Shown here: positions 35,144 to 46,900 of the stretch, piece by piece
Layout of the letters: each line of letters starts with the position of its first letter
Position numbering within the stretch: the stretch's first letter is position 1
NCBI GenBank assembly: GCA_037447655.1
Contig: JBBHKE010002343.1
Coordinates: forward strand, 120,824 to 184,823
DNA length: 64,000 nt
Direction of reading: 5' to 3'
Origin: Zygnema cylindricum
Taxonomy: Eukaryota; Streptophyta; Zygnematophyceae; Zygnematales; Zygnemataceae
The notes under the pieces: model-generated
The model's input: only the letters and a program-made list of their open reading frames with translations
Told to the model about the DNA's origin: nothing
The model's database searches: none
Program-made: the position numbers and the translations under genes

Positions 35144-35715
35144 TGTTGAAATTCATGTATTTTCTAGGTCTAGAGATTGTAAAATAAAAGGCAATAATGA
35201 GTCAGTGACAGCCTGCCTCTTACTTTTATCGCAAGTCCCCACACTTGTCGTAGTCACAAAAGTCTGGAGGAGTTAGAACCATGGCTGCCTTGGCTATCTA
35301 AAAAGGACAGAAAGGCCAATCTTGATAGAGTTATAAAAGGATTGATAGATGCAAGATTTGATCCTGGAACCTACAGTCCGTTAGAGCAGCAGTTAGCTTT
35401 ATCATATAAGTCTTGGACCATTGCTAAGGTATCTACAGGGGTGTAGTGGGTTAGAGTTTAAGCCTGCTAGTGTGGCTGCATATCTAAGTGAAAGTCAAAG
35501 TGGGTGAATGTGTCCAAAAGTCATCTTCTAACTTTGCATTCTGTGGTGGAACTGAGCGCATAGAAAGTTTTATTTCACAGGGGTGAAGCAATAATGGGCT
35601 TCACATTGTCAAGGTGTCAATCAATTAGGTTTATATAAACTTGGAGTCGGTACTATCGAGATAAGCTTGTTGTAAGCTGCCTACTCTGAGGACCAATGGA
35701 GGTCTCAGAGTTTCA
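35144..35715 (+). repeat. F-family LTR3, internally deleted
   Basis: Starts TGTTGAAATTC and ends TTTCA but is only 572 bp. About 600 bp are missing at the point near 35431, just after the tRNA-like segment, compared with LTR2. It ends the retrotransposon block. Confidence 0.88.
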
Positions 35716-37059
35716 AGGTTCATATTTTTACGCCATTTAAAACATCTCGTGCACATTAGTTGGATTGTTAATGTGATGGTTAATATTGAAAGGTAAGATT
35801 TTGAATTTCCGATTGAGGATCTCCAGCTAGATATCTGCCATATGCTTGCACGGAGCAAAGATGGTGCAAGCGGTGAGAAACGTTGAAGCTAATAGCGGTG
35901 CACGTTACACTTTAATTCACTTTCTGGCGCATCTCAACGACAAATATCGTAATGATTGTAAGGGAGAAGATGACGTGTAAATGGTTTATGTTAATCTTGT
36001 AAAACCTTTGCAAAAAATTGAACCCTTCAATCACACAAATTTTGAAATTTACTACATGCACAAAGCGACAGAAAACATAATATTTTTAGCATACGGGACA
36101 CGCCATTTAATCAAAAAGCTACACCGTGAATCGTTATTAGTGTCAAAGTTCAAATAGTGTTGAAAAAAATATATCGTCATTGATGCTAATTAGGATTTTG
36201 AAAACAAACTTATGTTAATTTCGGCTTTTACGCTAATTTGGGAACAACAAAAATGGAATATTCTCCGTATGATTAAATAAATTAATATATGTATCCGTAC
36301 AAATTATAAAAAAAATGTATGATTTCGCCAAATTAGGTATCCGTACCGGTTAGCCTAATTTACGGCGGTTATGTGTCAACGCTATACTGCGAAACGTAAA
36401 TTTTAACCTTTGTTTTGGTGTTTTGTTTTTATTCTCTTCCCTTTGTGGTTAAAGTGAATGTGACGAACATAATAATATTACATGTAATGCAACTTTTTGG
36501 TGTCAGCCTCGAGAACATATCGTCGCTTGCAAATGCAATAAATACAGAAATAAAAAAATTAAAAACGGTTCACCATCCAATATCATGGACCTTACAATTT
36601 TCTGTTCAGAATTATCTTATGCCAATTTTTATTTCAACAACTTAAATTAGATATGGCTCCTATTGTGCCTACGTTTCGTCTTCAGACATCACCACATGGT
36701 GGTATTTGTTGTGCATAAGTGAAAAATCCGTATGCTAACTAGCATCTATCAATAGCTAACAAGAGAGAAAGAAATAATGGGCAATCGGTGGCAAGGAGGA
36801 AGCAAGAAAACTGTTCCGCCGCCAAGAGAAAATTCTTGTCCAAAAGCTAGAAATTCTAAGTCTGAAAATAGACTAAGTATTAGCCACGCTACGCCTAAGC
36901 AAACCCTAACCTAAGTCTAGGCTAGTTCACATGAACGAACTACTTAAGATGTTTGGCCAATAGGCGACCAACATCGTCTGCCGTACGCATAACAAAATCC
37001 ACCGTCCGAGGGTAAAAACCCTCCCTATCTACATGTATGCGTGAACCTACGTGGGTCAT
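35716..37059. other. Non-coding stretch
   Basis: No coding exon recognised. The segment 36127-36240 starts CTACACCGTGAATCG, like one end of the TIR elements in the methyltransferase introns, but I found no matching right end. Confidence 0.5.
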
Positions 37060-37744
37060 AGGTCGCAAACGGTCAACCGAAACCGTGCCCGGCCGTTAAC
37101 CGACCGCCCGCGCCGGATCCGGAACGGATTCGGTTGCCAAATTTTGGGGGTCGGGCGGTTACGGTCGGTTGATTCACCAGGAAAAAAAAAACGGTCGGTT
37201 ACGGTCAGTCAACCAGAAAACCAAAAAAAAAGAAAAATTTGTACTGTCCTTATAATCCAACATTCTTGTACTTTGTACCCTTTGGCATCGTGGAAGTACG
37301 TTACATCATGATTAGCGTCGCAAATCTGACACGGTACTGTAGTAAGCTATTTATTTCGCAAATCAAAGGGAACGCGACAAAGCGTCGCAAATCTGACACG
37401 GTAGTACACTATTCATTTCGCAAATCTTATGCAACGCGACAAAGCGTCGCAAATCTGATACAGTGGTACACTATTCATTTCGCAAATCTTAGGGAACGCG
37501 ACAAATCGTAATTATTGGCTTATTGCGTCGTACATTGATTAATTTTGTACTTTTTCGGTTACGGGCGGGCACGGTTAGTCGCGAAAAATCAAGATTTGGT
37601 TAATTTTTTTTTCCGTAAACGACGGTTGGTTAACGGTTAACAATTTTGGAGCGTGACAAAACTCGGTCGGGCGTCGGTTACTCAGATTTTGAAAAAAAAA
37701 AAACGGTCGGTTTCGGGTATGATTTTTTTTGACTTTTGCGACCT
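37060..37744. repeat. Inverted-repeat-flanked segment rich in CGGTCGGTT
   Basis: AGGTCGCAAA at 37060 and its inverse TTTGCGACCT at 37735-37744 bound a segment rich in CGGTCGGTT, CCGACCG and A-runs. Both ends continue with Cs and CGAAACCG-like words, suggesting longer imperfect terminal repeats. I saw no TSD, so identity as a transposon is unproven. Confidence 0.4.
37315..37505. repeat. Tandem repeat, three copies of 62-67 bp
   Basis: Copies start GCGTCGCAAATCTGA at 37315, 37382 and 37444. Each ends AACGCGACAAA, which is nearly the inverse of its own start, so each unit can form a hairpin. Copies 2 and 3 are the most alike. Confidence 0.9.
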
Positions 37745-38666
37745 CTGCCGTGCGTGCTAGCAACCGATACGATGCGGCATGACATATTTAACCACCCTTG
37801 GTCTCAGAAAGTACTAGAATGCGAGTATACTGAGTTTTCCCCAGGTTGTCCTCTTGGAGAATGCCCGTTTTTCTCAATTTGCGCATTTACCCGTGCAAAG
37901 TAATTAAATCCACGCTGAAGAAATTTGATATTGTAAAAACAAAAAAACATAGTTTTTTATAGAAGAAACCATTTATTTTGCCGAAGAGTGAGCTGACAAC
38001 ACAAAAGGAGTTGACAACGGAAGAAAAAATACCTTTTCATGCAAAAGAAAGACATTTCATTATGCAGAAGCAGGTTTTATTAAGCAGAAGGGAAGCAGGG
38101 AAATTATCTAATCGAGTGGATGACATCAACTAGATTCTCCCATCAAGGTCAGAACAAAAGAAGCCTATTACGACACTCCACAATAGTGCCTCAATGCCTG
38201 CTTTAAAGGCACAAAAGCATTGGACGACTTATTGATCTATATGAGGAATTAGAACGTATCATACTGCTTATTGTAGGAAGACATGGCAGATTGTAGCCGA
38301 CTCCTTAATTAGTGTTATTAACACTAATGTTGATTTTAAGTCAACCAAATTAGTTTGAGTAACACTAATAGCTATGGGCAATGTACCATTGCAAGTAAAG
38401 ACGCTCCCTACCCGGCTTGTTTGCGGAAAACATTTCCTAAACGCTGCAACTTCAGCAAAAAGCCCCACAGTTCAATATATATTCACAAATCTGGTGACGA
38501 TTTAAACAAATTATCAAGTTCAAGAGAAAAAAAAGAGCCTCCAATGTCGTCTTTTAGAAGAATACAACCAGAGTGAACACAAAAGAACAACCACGGGCCC
38601 ATTCACAAAGCAGGAGATCATCCTATCCATCAATACGAAGTGAAAAAAAAACATTGCCACCCATTG
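37745..38666. other. Non-coding 3' flank of the methyltransferase gene, with a small TIR-like element
   Basis: No coding exon seen. The part at about 38250-38385 contains TTAATTAGTGTTATTAACAC and ends CTATTAGTGTTACTC-type in reverse. It matches the interior and one end of the element at 48616-48798. Confidence 0.5.
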
Positions 38667-41600
38667 TCACCTTTGAACCAAGTTCTTATTTTGGAGCAAG
38701 TACAACAGTATACCCCCGGCCACAGCCACATTTAGCGATTCAAACCCCCCCGGCATCGGAATGGCGATACTTTGACATATCATTTTTGCTTCCTCTGACA
38801 AGCCTTGCCCCTCACTACCTAAGACCAAACACAACCTATCCTCATTACTGGCTATAGAAAGGTTGCTGCTGTCTATTTCTACGGCATCGTGTTCCTTGGT
38901 ATTGCTCTGGTTATTGGGAATGTCCTCTGTACCAGGATCACCAGCATAAAGAGACATTTTTCGTCTTGAAGTGATGGTCTCCAAATGGGACCATTCTCCC
39001 ATGGCTAGAGGAACTCGATATGTCGCTCCTCGAGCCGCTCGGATTGCTTTGTCGTTGAATGGATCGCAACAACCCGGGAGAAGGAAAACCCCATCCTGAA
39101 ATCAAATGAACAAGTTTAGATGCATGAACGTTACACCGTGAATCACCGTTAGCATTAATAACACTAATTTCGGTTTTTTTTCGGCCCCTGGACATAAAGT
39201 AGCATTAATAATGCTAGTTGTTTTTTTTCTTAACGTTAATTTAGTAAGGGGTCAAAATGGGCCATGTTGCTTGGGCCTAAATTAAAATTAGTAACACTAA
39301 AATAAACCCCACGCTAAATATTTGTTAACTCTAACAGCAATTCCCGGTGTACATCCCGCAATTGACACTTTTTGCAGGTTGTTTCTGCAAATTTCTCCAC
39401 TGCCAAACAACCTTTCTCATTTTTAGTAAAATCCCTGTTCATCAATGGGGGAGCAGAATTCCTCCATTCATCTTGAACTTCCCAAAAAAACAAATGCAGT
39501 GAATGTCCAATCCTGAAACCAGTTCCTAGCTATTTGTTTAACGTAACTTGACATAGGTCCCAAACTTCTACCTGGTGTAACTGTTTACAACTTTTTCCTA
39601 TTTCTAAAACCACCTAGGTGACTCTAACAAATTCTTACTTCACTGACCACACACAAAGAAATGAGTTTTTCGCACATTCATTTGTTATCTTATGCAACTG
39701 TGCTCCTTCCTTGTTGACCATACAAAATCGATCTCATCACCAACCTCTTGGCTGTAACTGGATGAACCATAGAGGAAAAAGTACACTAATTCTAAAATGT
39801 TCTTACTATGATTGTGGCTCAATTTTTTTTGCACAGAACCTTGAAGGGATTGCATAAACCTGATTGGACATACTTTTTCAGTGCATAAAATAGGGTGGCC
39901 ACTCTTATCCATTATCACCATCAAGTCCAAATTGGCTAAATTATGGTCAATCGAGTCTAACCATGTTCTTAACTTCTATTACTCAGAAAGACCTTATTCT
40001 TGATCTGAAACTGTTCACACAAGTTCTTCAAAGTGCTGCATACACTTCAAAGCAAAAGGATGTACAAGTTCTTCAGAGTTAATCAACCCAATGAACTTTG
40101 AAAAGACTTTCTTTTTGAACAATTCAAGAGCCTGAGCGATAGAAAAAAAACAAACTGAACTACTTTTTTGAAGTTTTTTGCTGTAGAAACATGATCCTAC
40201 TTATGGTTTTCTTCAAGTTTGTGGGTTTTACAATATCCCCAGTGTTTTTAAGGTTTTTCCGGAATCTCACCCATGCAAATGCAGCTGCGGATCGAAGGAG
40301 AGTACCCAGATTGCCCGGATCCTGTGTGACATCACCCCCTTGTGTCCATATGAGGGGAGGGAGGGAAAGGAGGGAAGGAAGGAAAAAATGAAATTCTTAA
40401 CGCACAGTCTAGGGAAAAATTATGGCATCCTCCTCAATACAGTTTCCACTTTCTTCATATTTACCGCCCCATTACAATGAAATACCCATAAATCATTAAA
40501 TAGATTCATCCCATGATAAATAATTTACCTGAATGCCATCCAGTGCCAGAATATGACTCCCTGTGGAACACCAAGAGCTGTCAAAATCCCCCGTTCCCAA
40601 ATCTACAAAGGAACTTGGGAGGGGTAAAACCCCAACAATCGCTTCTTCAGAACTGAGAGACTCCAATCCGGAAAGCTTTTGCATCACCGGAGACGACACT
40701 CTCACTATCCTTTTTGCAAATCTTGATACGGAAACGGGTACAGTTGAGTTTTGCAAAACAAATAGAACGTCGATAATAAGGCCATCTCGTGGACAATCGA
40801 TGAGATACTGGCAAATTTCCCTGCACTGGGCAGGAAAGACGGATAAAGACAAAGAGAAGATTTGATACCTGTCAGCTTCTTAAATCCTGGTGACATCTAA
40901 ATTTACCATTAAATGTATCAATAGTGATTATTTCTATCCATCCAAACCATATCATGGTGTTATTAATCCTTCGTGTGATGGTGTCACTCAAAAAAAGACC
41001 TAAATTTACCCCATTACTGTTTTACGAATTTTAAATTAAGAATAGTCATGGTTATCGTAACTCCTATCAAATGATGAAGCCATAATTCTGCTGATTCTGT
41101 AAAGTTCAACAAATATAAAAGCTGAATGTTACTACTAAATAGACAAAGTAAATTATATTCAATTAGTCCACCAATGCCATTCCATCAGCTACATTATGAC
41201 GCTACGAACGTCACGGCGGTCAATGGAGTCAGATAACACTTAAATATAAGACACCTTTACGCTGTTAAGAAAAAGAAAAAAACACCATGGTTCAATTGTG
41301 CTTGATGCTATTTTTCATATTGCCCCATATTATACTAAAAAAGCCATATAATACGCAGTATTGTACGGGGAAACCACATATAGCGTTTCCAATTGTTTTC
41401 GCACATTTTAGCTATGAAAATGACTAGCTACAAGTTCAGTATAAACTACACCGTATATCGTTATTAGATTAACTAATTGATTAGCATGGGTTTTATATTA
41501 ATGATATTAAGTCTAAATTAGTTCAGAATGACATGCCCAATTCCGAATCGTTTAGAATTAGCGCTAAGAAAAAACAGTTAGTGCCATTGACAGTATTTAG

Positions 41601-42246
41601 GTCCGTTGTGAAAATTAGGGGCATCGATATAGTGTCATTGACGCTAAAAACAATACGTGGTGTACATTATCAATTGCAGTGGTTTAACCTGAAATTGAAT
41701 AATATTCAACCAAAACCATTCATTTCTTTTTCAAGACCAATCATGATTCGACGGGTTCCAATTAATCTACTTCACGTGCATGTAAAACTTGGTTTGAAAT
41801 AAACCGATAAACCCGAAAGGCTTTGTCGCAGGTTGGCTAAAGAAAAAAAAAAGAACGTTCTTGAGATACAAAGCAGTTCATTCTGACCATTTTTTTCACC
41901 TGAGAGGCGTCTCTCCGACCACCAGCAAAACCCTAGCCTTTCTTCTGTAGGCTCCATTTCTGCGAAGCTTCACACAGTGCTTCACATAGGCGTTGGTCGG
42001 ACTGCTGATTTCTGCCACGTGGCCTGCCAGCAGATAATCGGACGTCACTCTGTGACTCTCTGCCCTACTGGAGCATTGACAAACAGGCGAAGCGAGAGGA
42101 CGGCGAGGAACAAATGAAAAACTTTTTTTCATACAAACTTTGTGCCTAAAATTGACAAAATACGAGGGTCTAAAGGAGAAATAGGCGTGTTCGGGCCAAA
42201 TGTGACCAGGTAATGGATAAGACTGTATCAGAGGGGAGAGAGCCAT
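38667..42246 (-). CDS. SpoU/TrmH-family RNA 2'-O-ribose methyltransferase, four exons
   Basis: Predicted exons (minus): 42246-41900, 40820-40529, 40321-40271, 39095-38667. All junctions are GT-AG and phases agree, giving 372 aa. The first ~50 residues are basic and hydroxylated, consistent with a plastid or mitochondrial transit peptide. Next is a substrate-binding-like part (V-K-H-C-V-K-L-R then V-L-L-V-V-G-E-T-P-L-R-E-I). The three SpoU motifs follow: D-P-G-N-L-G-T-L-L-R-S-A (aa 214-225, exon 3), L-V-L-G-S-E-G-Q-G-L-S, and I-P-M-P-G-G-F-E-S-L-N-V-A-V-A-G-G-I. The family transfers a methyl group from SAM to a ribose 2'-OH in rRNA or tRNA through a knotted SPOUT fold. The closest plants relative I recall is the Arabidopsis At4g15520-type protein. 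The exact target is unknown. It lies head to head with PRT6. TIR elements sit in introns 1 and 3. Confidence 0.9.
39132..39351. mobile_element. MITE-like TIR element in methyltransferase intron 3
   Basis: Left end TACACCGTGAATCACCGTTAG, right end (inverted) TACACCGGGAATTGCTGTTAG. 220 bp, no coding. Flanks are compatible with a TA target site. Confidence 0.75.
41447..41664. mobile_element. MITE-like TIR element in methyltransferase intron 1
   Basis: Left end TACACCGTATATCGTTATTAG, right end (inverted) TACACCACGTATTGTTTTTAG. 218 bp, the same family and size as the element at 39132. Confidence 0.75.
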
Positions 42247-43915
42247 TGCTGAAGAGAAAAAGAACTACGATTGTGTGAGGAAACGAGGATGAAAGCCTAG
42301 CCACGCTTCTGAACGTAAGACAAGAAACATGGCGATGCACTGGTGAGCCTGCTGTATTACAGTCAAAAGCGTCAAACTGCACGAGCTACGAATCTTGCAG
42401 GGTTTTAATTGACAGCTGGTTGCAAATTGTTTCCGGGCTCTTCAATGTAAAACACCAAAACACCAAAACACAAACACATGCGCGACGCCCGTGACAATTT
42501 CTCCAAGAAGGGAACCAGCTGGCAGGTTCGACGCTGACACGTCACCCAGCTGACTTTCATGATTACGGATTAATTACGTCATGCGACTGCACGCTTAGAA
42601 TTAAGATGTACGTCCGTGTACTTTTTTTTGTCTAAGGTACAAAATTACACCACACGGAATTTGCCATTTTGCTTTTTTTTTTCTTACCTTAGAAAATCTG
42701 ATATTCTGATTTCGTTGAAGTGACGTGACGTAATGTGACTGCTGCTCTCCTTCGCAGCAAGTGTCCCCATGCTGTCCTTCAACTCATCATTTCTCCATAT
42801 CCGCAGTCCGATGTCAGCCCCTTCGCCGAGCAAAATATGGCCTAAAAAAAAAAAAAATCTACTGTTTTGTGCAAGGCTACGGTATTTTTGCAGCGTTAAG
42901 TTTTGCGAGGGGACTACGAAATTTTTCTTCACAACTTGCGAGGATGTTGTTGGATTATTGCCCAGTATCCGACAGTATTGACCAGTATTGACCAGTATTG
43001 ACCAGTATTGACCAGTATTGACCAGTGTATCTGATCACAGAGTGGGGTAAGTTGGTGTTGAGAAGTGTGCTTCGTCTCCTTCCGTACTGGAATGCCAAAC
43101 GCTCTCTTTTTCGTTTTCATTTTTTCTTCTTTTGTGAGCATCGACACTGTATTGCTGTTTCCTGGTAAGAGTTGGGTTTTGTACTTCTGTAAAAGATGTG
43201 AGATGTGCATTTCCCTCTTTACGGTAAGAGTTGAGAGTACGGAACAGTGTACCACTTCTGTTTTCTTGTGCTTGAAAACACTAGCCACTTTTCCTGGTAC
43301 TGAGCTTTTTTACCCCTAAAATTTGAGTTCTCTGGAGTTTTTCTGTATTGATGCCTTTAGATGGGTTTTAATTGCTTATCATGGAATAGCATTGATTTTA
43401 TCACTAAGAATGATGACGTCACCAATATTATCAGACGAAAAACAAGCTGAAAAACAAAAAACAATGGCGAACTAGGGGATAACCCGGAAAATTTTACAAA
43501 AGCGGTATCTCATTCCAATCTCTTCATACGTAAAAGCTATATGGAGATGGAGGCGGCAATTTGTTCGAGGAAGGGCTGCGAAACCTAAGACTGAATTACA
43601 GACGGGATAAGCTTATTTGCTTTAGATTTCATGACATTTTTCTTTGCTTGATACCTGACGGGAGCATGTTTTTAGGTGTTTGTGTGTCAGTTTTTCTTTT
43701 TAAACTACAATTACAATTGTTGTTTGGACAGAGAACAACAAAAATGACAAACGATGTCCAAAAAAGTTGAAATCCCAGATCGCTTAAAGTGATGGCATCA
43801 GAGCAAGCCTTATGTACATGTGATTGAATGAGTCAGATGGTTTTAAACATATCTCAGATTTTTATTGTTTCTTGGCACTTTTCTTTTCTTTTGTGTGTTC
43901 TCCGACAGGTTTTAA
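42247..43915. promoter_or_regulatory. Divergent intergenic region and 5' UTRs
   Basis: Lies between the two start codons (about 1.67 kb). No TATA box is obvious at either end. Sequence at 43890-43908 ends in CCGACAG, so a 5' UTR intron could end just before the PRT6 ATG. No coding exon was found. Confidence 0.5.
42971..43030. repeat. Tandem 10-bp repeat (ACCAGTATTG) x 6
   Basis: Six head-to-tail units; the first and last are imperfect. It lies about 0.9 kb upstream of the PRT6 start codon. Confidence 0.95.
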
Positions 43916-46900
43916 ATGGAGTTGTTCCCCCTATCTGCTTCAGGAGGCCTTTTTGCTGCACCATTGCAGGTAAGAAGTTTAGCCTTTTTTGGCCCTTAAC
44001 TCATACATTTTTAATTTTAGTGTTAAGCATAATTTCTCCTCTCATCTTGGGGCACTGCAGGGTAATTACACGAGAGAAGTTTTCTCTCATATTGAGGGTG
44101 AATCGTACAATTTTAAGAGTAATTGTACGTATGGTTTCTCAAAAAAAATGTATGAATCGTACAATTTAATCTCAAAACGAGGGTAAAAATTTGATAACGT
44201 CATGATCCTATGCTATCCAATGACGTCTCTCCTGTTTTTGTTTGTTTTTTTTTTTTTTTTTGTTGGGTCCCTTTTTTTTTTGGCAGAGGCTTACCAGTCA
44301 TCTCCCTACCGAGATCCTGGAAGGCGGCTTTGAATCCGTTCACAAATATCTGGCCCAACATCTTCAACTCGCCCCTTTAATCATAAAAACATCTCTACCG
44401 ACTCTTGACAATGCCAGTAAAGAGCCGACAGTCTTAGTATCAGAATACCAGGAAGCTCTTGAATTTGTCCAACGGCTAATCTGTGGAGGGAAGTTGCCAG
44501 AGTCTCTCATAAAGGCGGGAATATTGCCTGCGGACGGTGCCTGTGGTGGGGTTTGCGGAAGCGTATGGGGTCCCAACGACATTGCCTATCGCTGTAAAAC
44601 ATGCGAACATGACCCCACATGTGCCATCTGTGTGGGATGTTTTCAGAATGGGAACCATGACAACCACGATTATTCAATTATGCAAACGGAAGGGGGATGC
44701 TGCGATTGTGGAGACCCGACGGCTTGGAAAAAGAGTGGATTTTGCAGTCGACACAGTGGTCCAGGAGTTGCACCACCTCTCTCAGAAAACTTTGTTTTCC
44801 ACGCGAGATCGATTTTAGTGGCTCTGATGGATGAATGGGTGGTTAGGACAGGTCTTATGGACTGTCAAATGAGACAGTCGCCAGATCAGATGCCGGAGCA
44901 TGGAGGGAGTTATGCTATGACAAGGGCGTTATGTCCCATGCTTTTGGATCTCTGCAATGCGAGTGAAGGACTGGTAAAGTTAGTTTCAGAGGTGTTCGCC
45001 GACCCCTCCCTTGGAGTGCTTCCTATGTTAATGAATAGCCAAAGTGCGATTCCAAACATTCATGTAATTCACGCTCTGTTATACAAGCTCCTCGGGATTC
45101 CAGAGTTTAAGGACGCGTTCGCATTAGAGTTTGTTGCCCATTATCCTCAGTTTCTTAACGAGCTTAAGGACCTCGAGGACGTTGATGATGCGCAACCGGT
45201 TCTCGACCGTTTCTCAGTTCAGATTTTTACCGTGCCGGGTTTAGCGCCCCGTTTGGTGGCCCAAAACCGGTTACTTGATATTCTACTTGAAGCTTTAAAG
45301 GAGGTTTTACTGTCTGCGGCTGGAGATGATGGCCGTATTGATGTAAGTGGCCCTTTATGCTCGCAATGTTTTTCGGATGCAGTTAATTGCAAGAATCCCC
45401 TTCTCCATGTGCTTTGTGAATCTTATTAAGGGGTAGAATTGAAGGGAGAATAAGGTTTTTAGTCTTTTTGTTTTCAGTAATTCCAAATTGTCAGGACTGA
45501 GAAACTATTGAAAGCCGAAAGAAGCCTAATGCAGGTTAAACTACAGTGTATGTGTATTCACATTTGAACCATCAATTTCCAAGAGTGTATATTTATTCAC
45601 ATTTGAACCACCGATCCTCTTGGTGAATGTTCAAAACCCATATCTGGAAGGTTTACTCTAACATTTTTTACAATCGGCGATTTTGCTCATTTTTGGCACA
45701 TTTATCAGTGATGGTAGTTTTTACGAACCCTTTGCATTAGAACCTCATGTATGCAGCAGTTTCTTACTCATTTCTTTGGTTTTGCACCTCATTCGTTTTT
45801 CAGCCGGCTCTTTTCATGTTTGCAGAAGATGATATCAGACTTGCACATAAACGTCCACTCTGCCTGGATCTTAACCCTGTTTTACATTTGATCAATTTAC
45901 TTTGTGAAATTTGTGGGTGTTTTTTGTATGTTTATGAGTTTTAATTCAGTGATGGTTACTTTCTGGCGACCTTTCCTCATATGTCTTTGAGATGATGTAG
46001 TAACTCCAGAAATTTTGGTGTTTTTTACTGGTATTCTACTGGTGTGTTTTAGTTTCTAGTTATTCTTGTTGTTTTTCTAGTTTATCTTAGTTCCGCTCTT
46101 TTTGTTTTTTAGTTCCTATCCAGTTACAGTTGTAGTTAAAGTTCCTATCTATATTATTGCAGACCTGAACGTGCGTCCGCGTTTGGATTGCAGATGAGCA
46201 AAATCGTTGGAAAGCAGACACGTATTACGGATGATTTACGGTACGCTTTGAGTCACAAGGAAGCTGCTTGTTTCACTTCATGGCAGCGTCACGATCTCTT
46301 TTTCTCGTGGTTAGAGATTCTCGCTTACATTCAGGGAATGTGTTCCCAGAAAAGGATGACAGTATCGCATGTCGAGCACGAAAGCGAAGACTGGTGGCCA
46401 GCGTATCTTTTAGAATTGCAGTTAGCAACTCTTCATCCCCTTCTTGTCAACGGGGCAGCATGTGTCGAAGAAAATAAGGATGGGTGGTCTGGAGACAAGG
46501 AGGATATGGAACTTGACGCACAGGATGTTGACCTTAGGAGTCAGGAAGTTGGGCAGAAAGTAGAACAAGGTGCTGCAAGGCTCTCTGATTCTTCTCAGAC
46601 AGAACTTGGGGAAGACCTGGCTGGCAATTTTGTGGAAGCTGGGATGATTGCGGAAGATTTGCAAACACGAGGAGAGTTATTTGACAAGGGTGGTCCTCAT
46701 GTAAAAGTTGCAGGTACTGATATCCCTCGTGCTTTAATGCGTCAAATAGACAGTTGTGCAGGAATTCTTGCTGTATGGCTCGCAGTTGATTTGCAGGAAA
46801 ATTTAAAACAACCGCCGAGCAAGTTTTGGCTGGTTGATGGAATGGGGAGAGAGTTAGTGGAAAGAATGTCTTTGCGTGAGAGGAATAAGGGAGATTTCTC

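Noticed and set aside
38938-39195. Alternative minus-strand frame over the methyltransferase last exon
   Set aside because: The SpoU motif D-P-F-N-D-K-A lies in the other frame, which joins in phase to exon 3.
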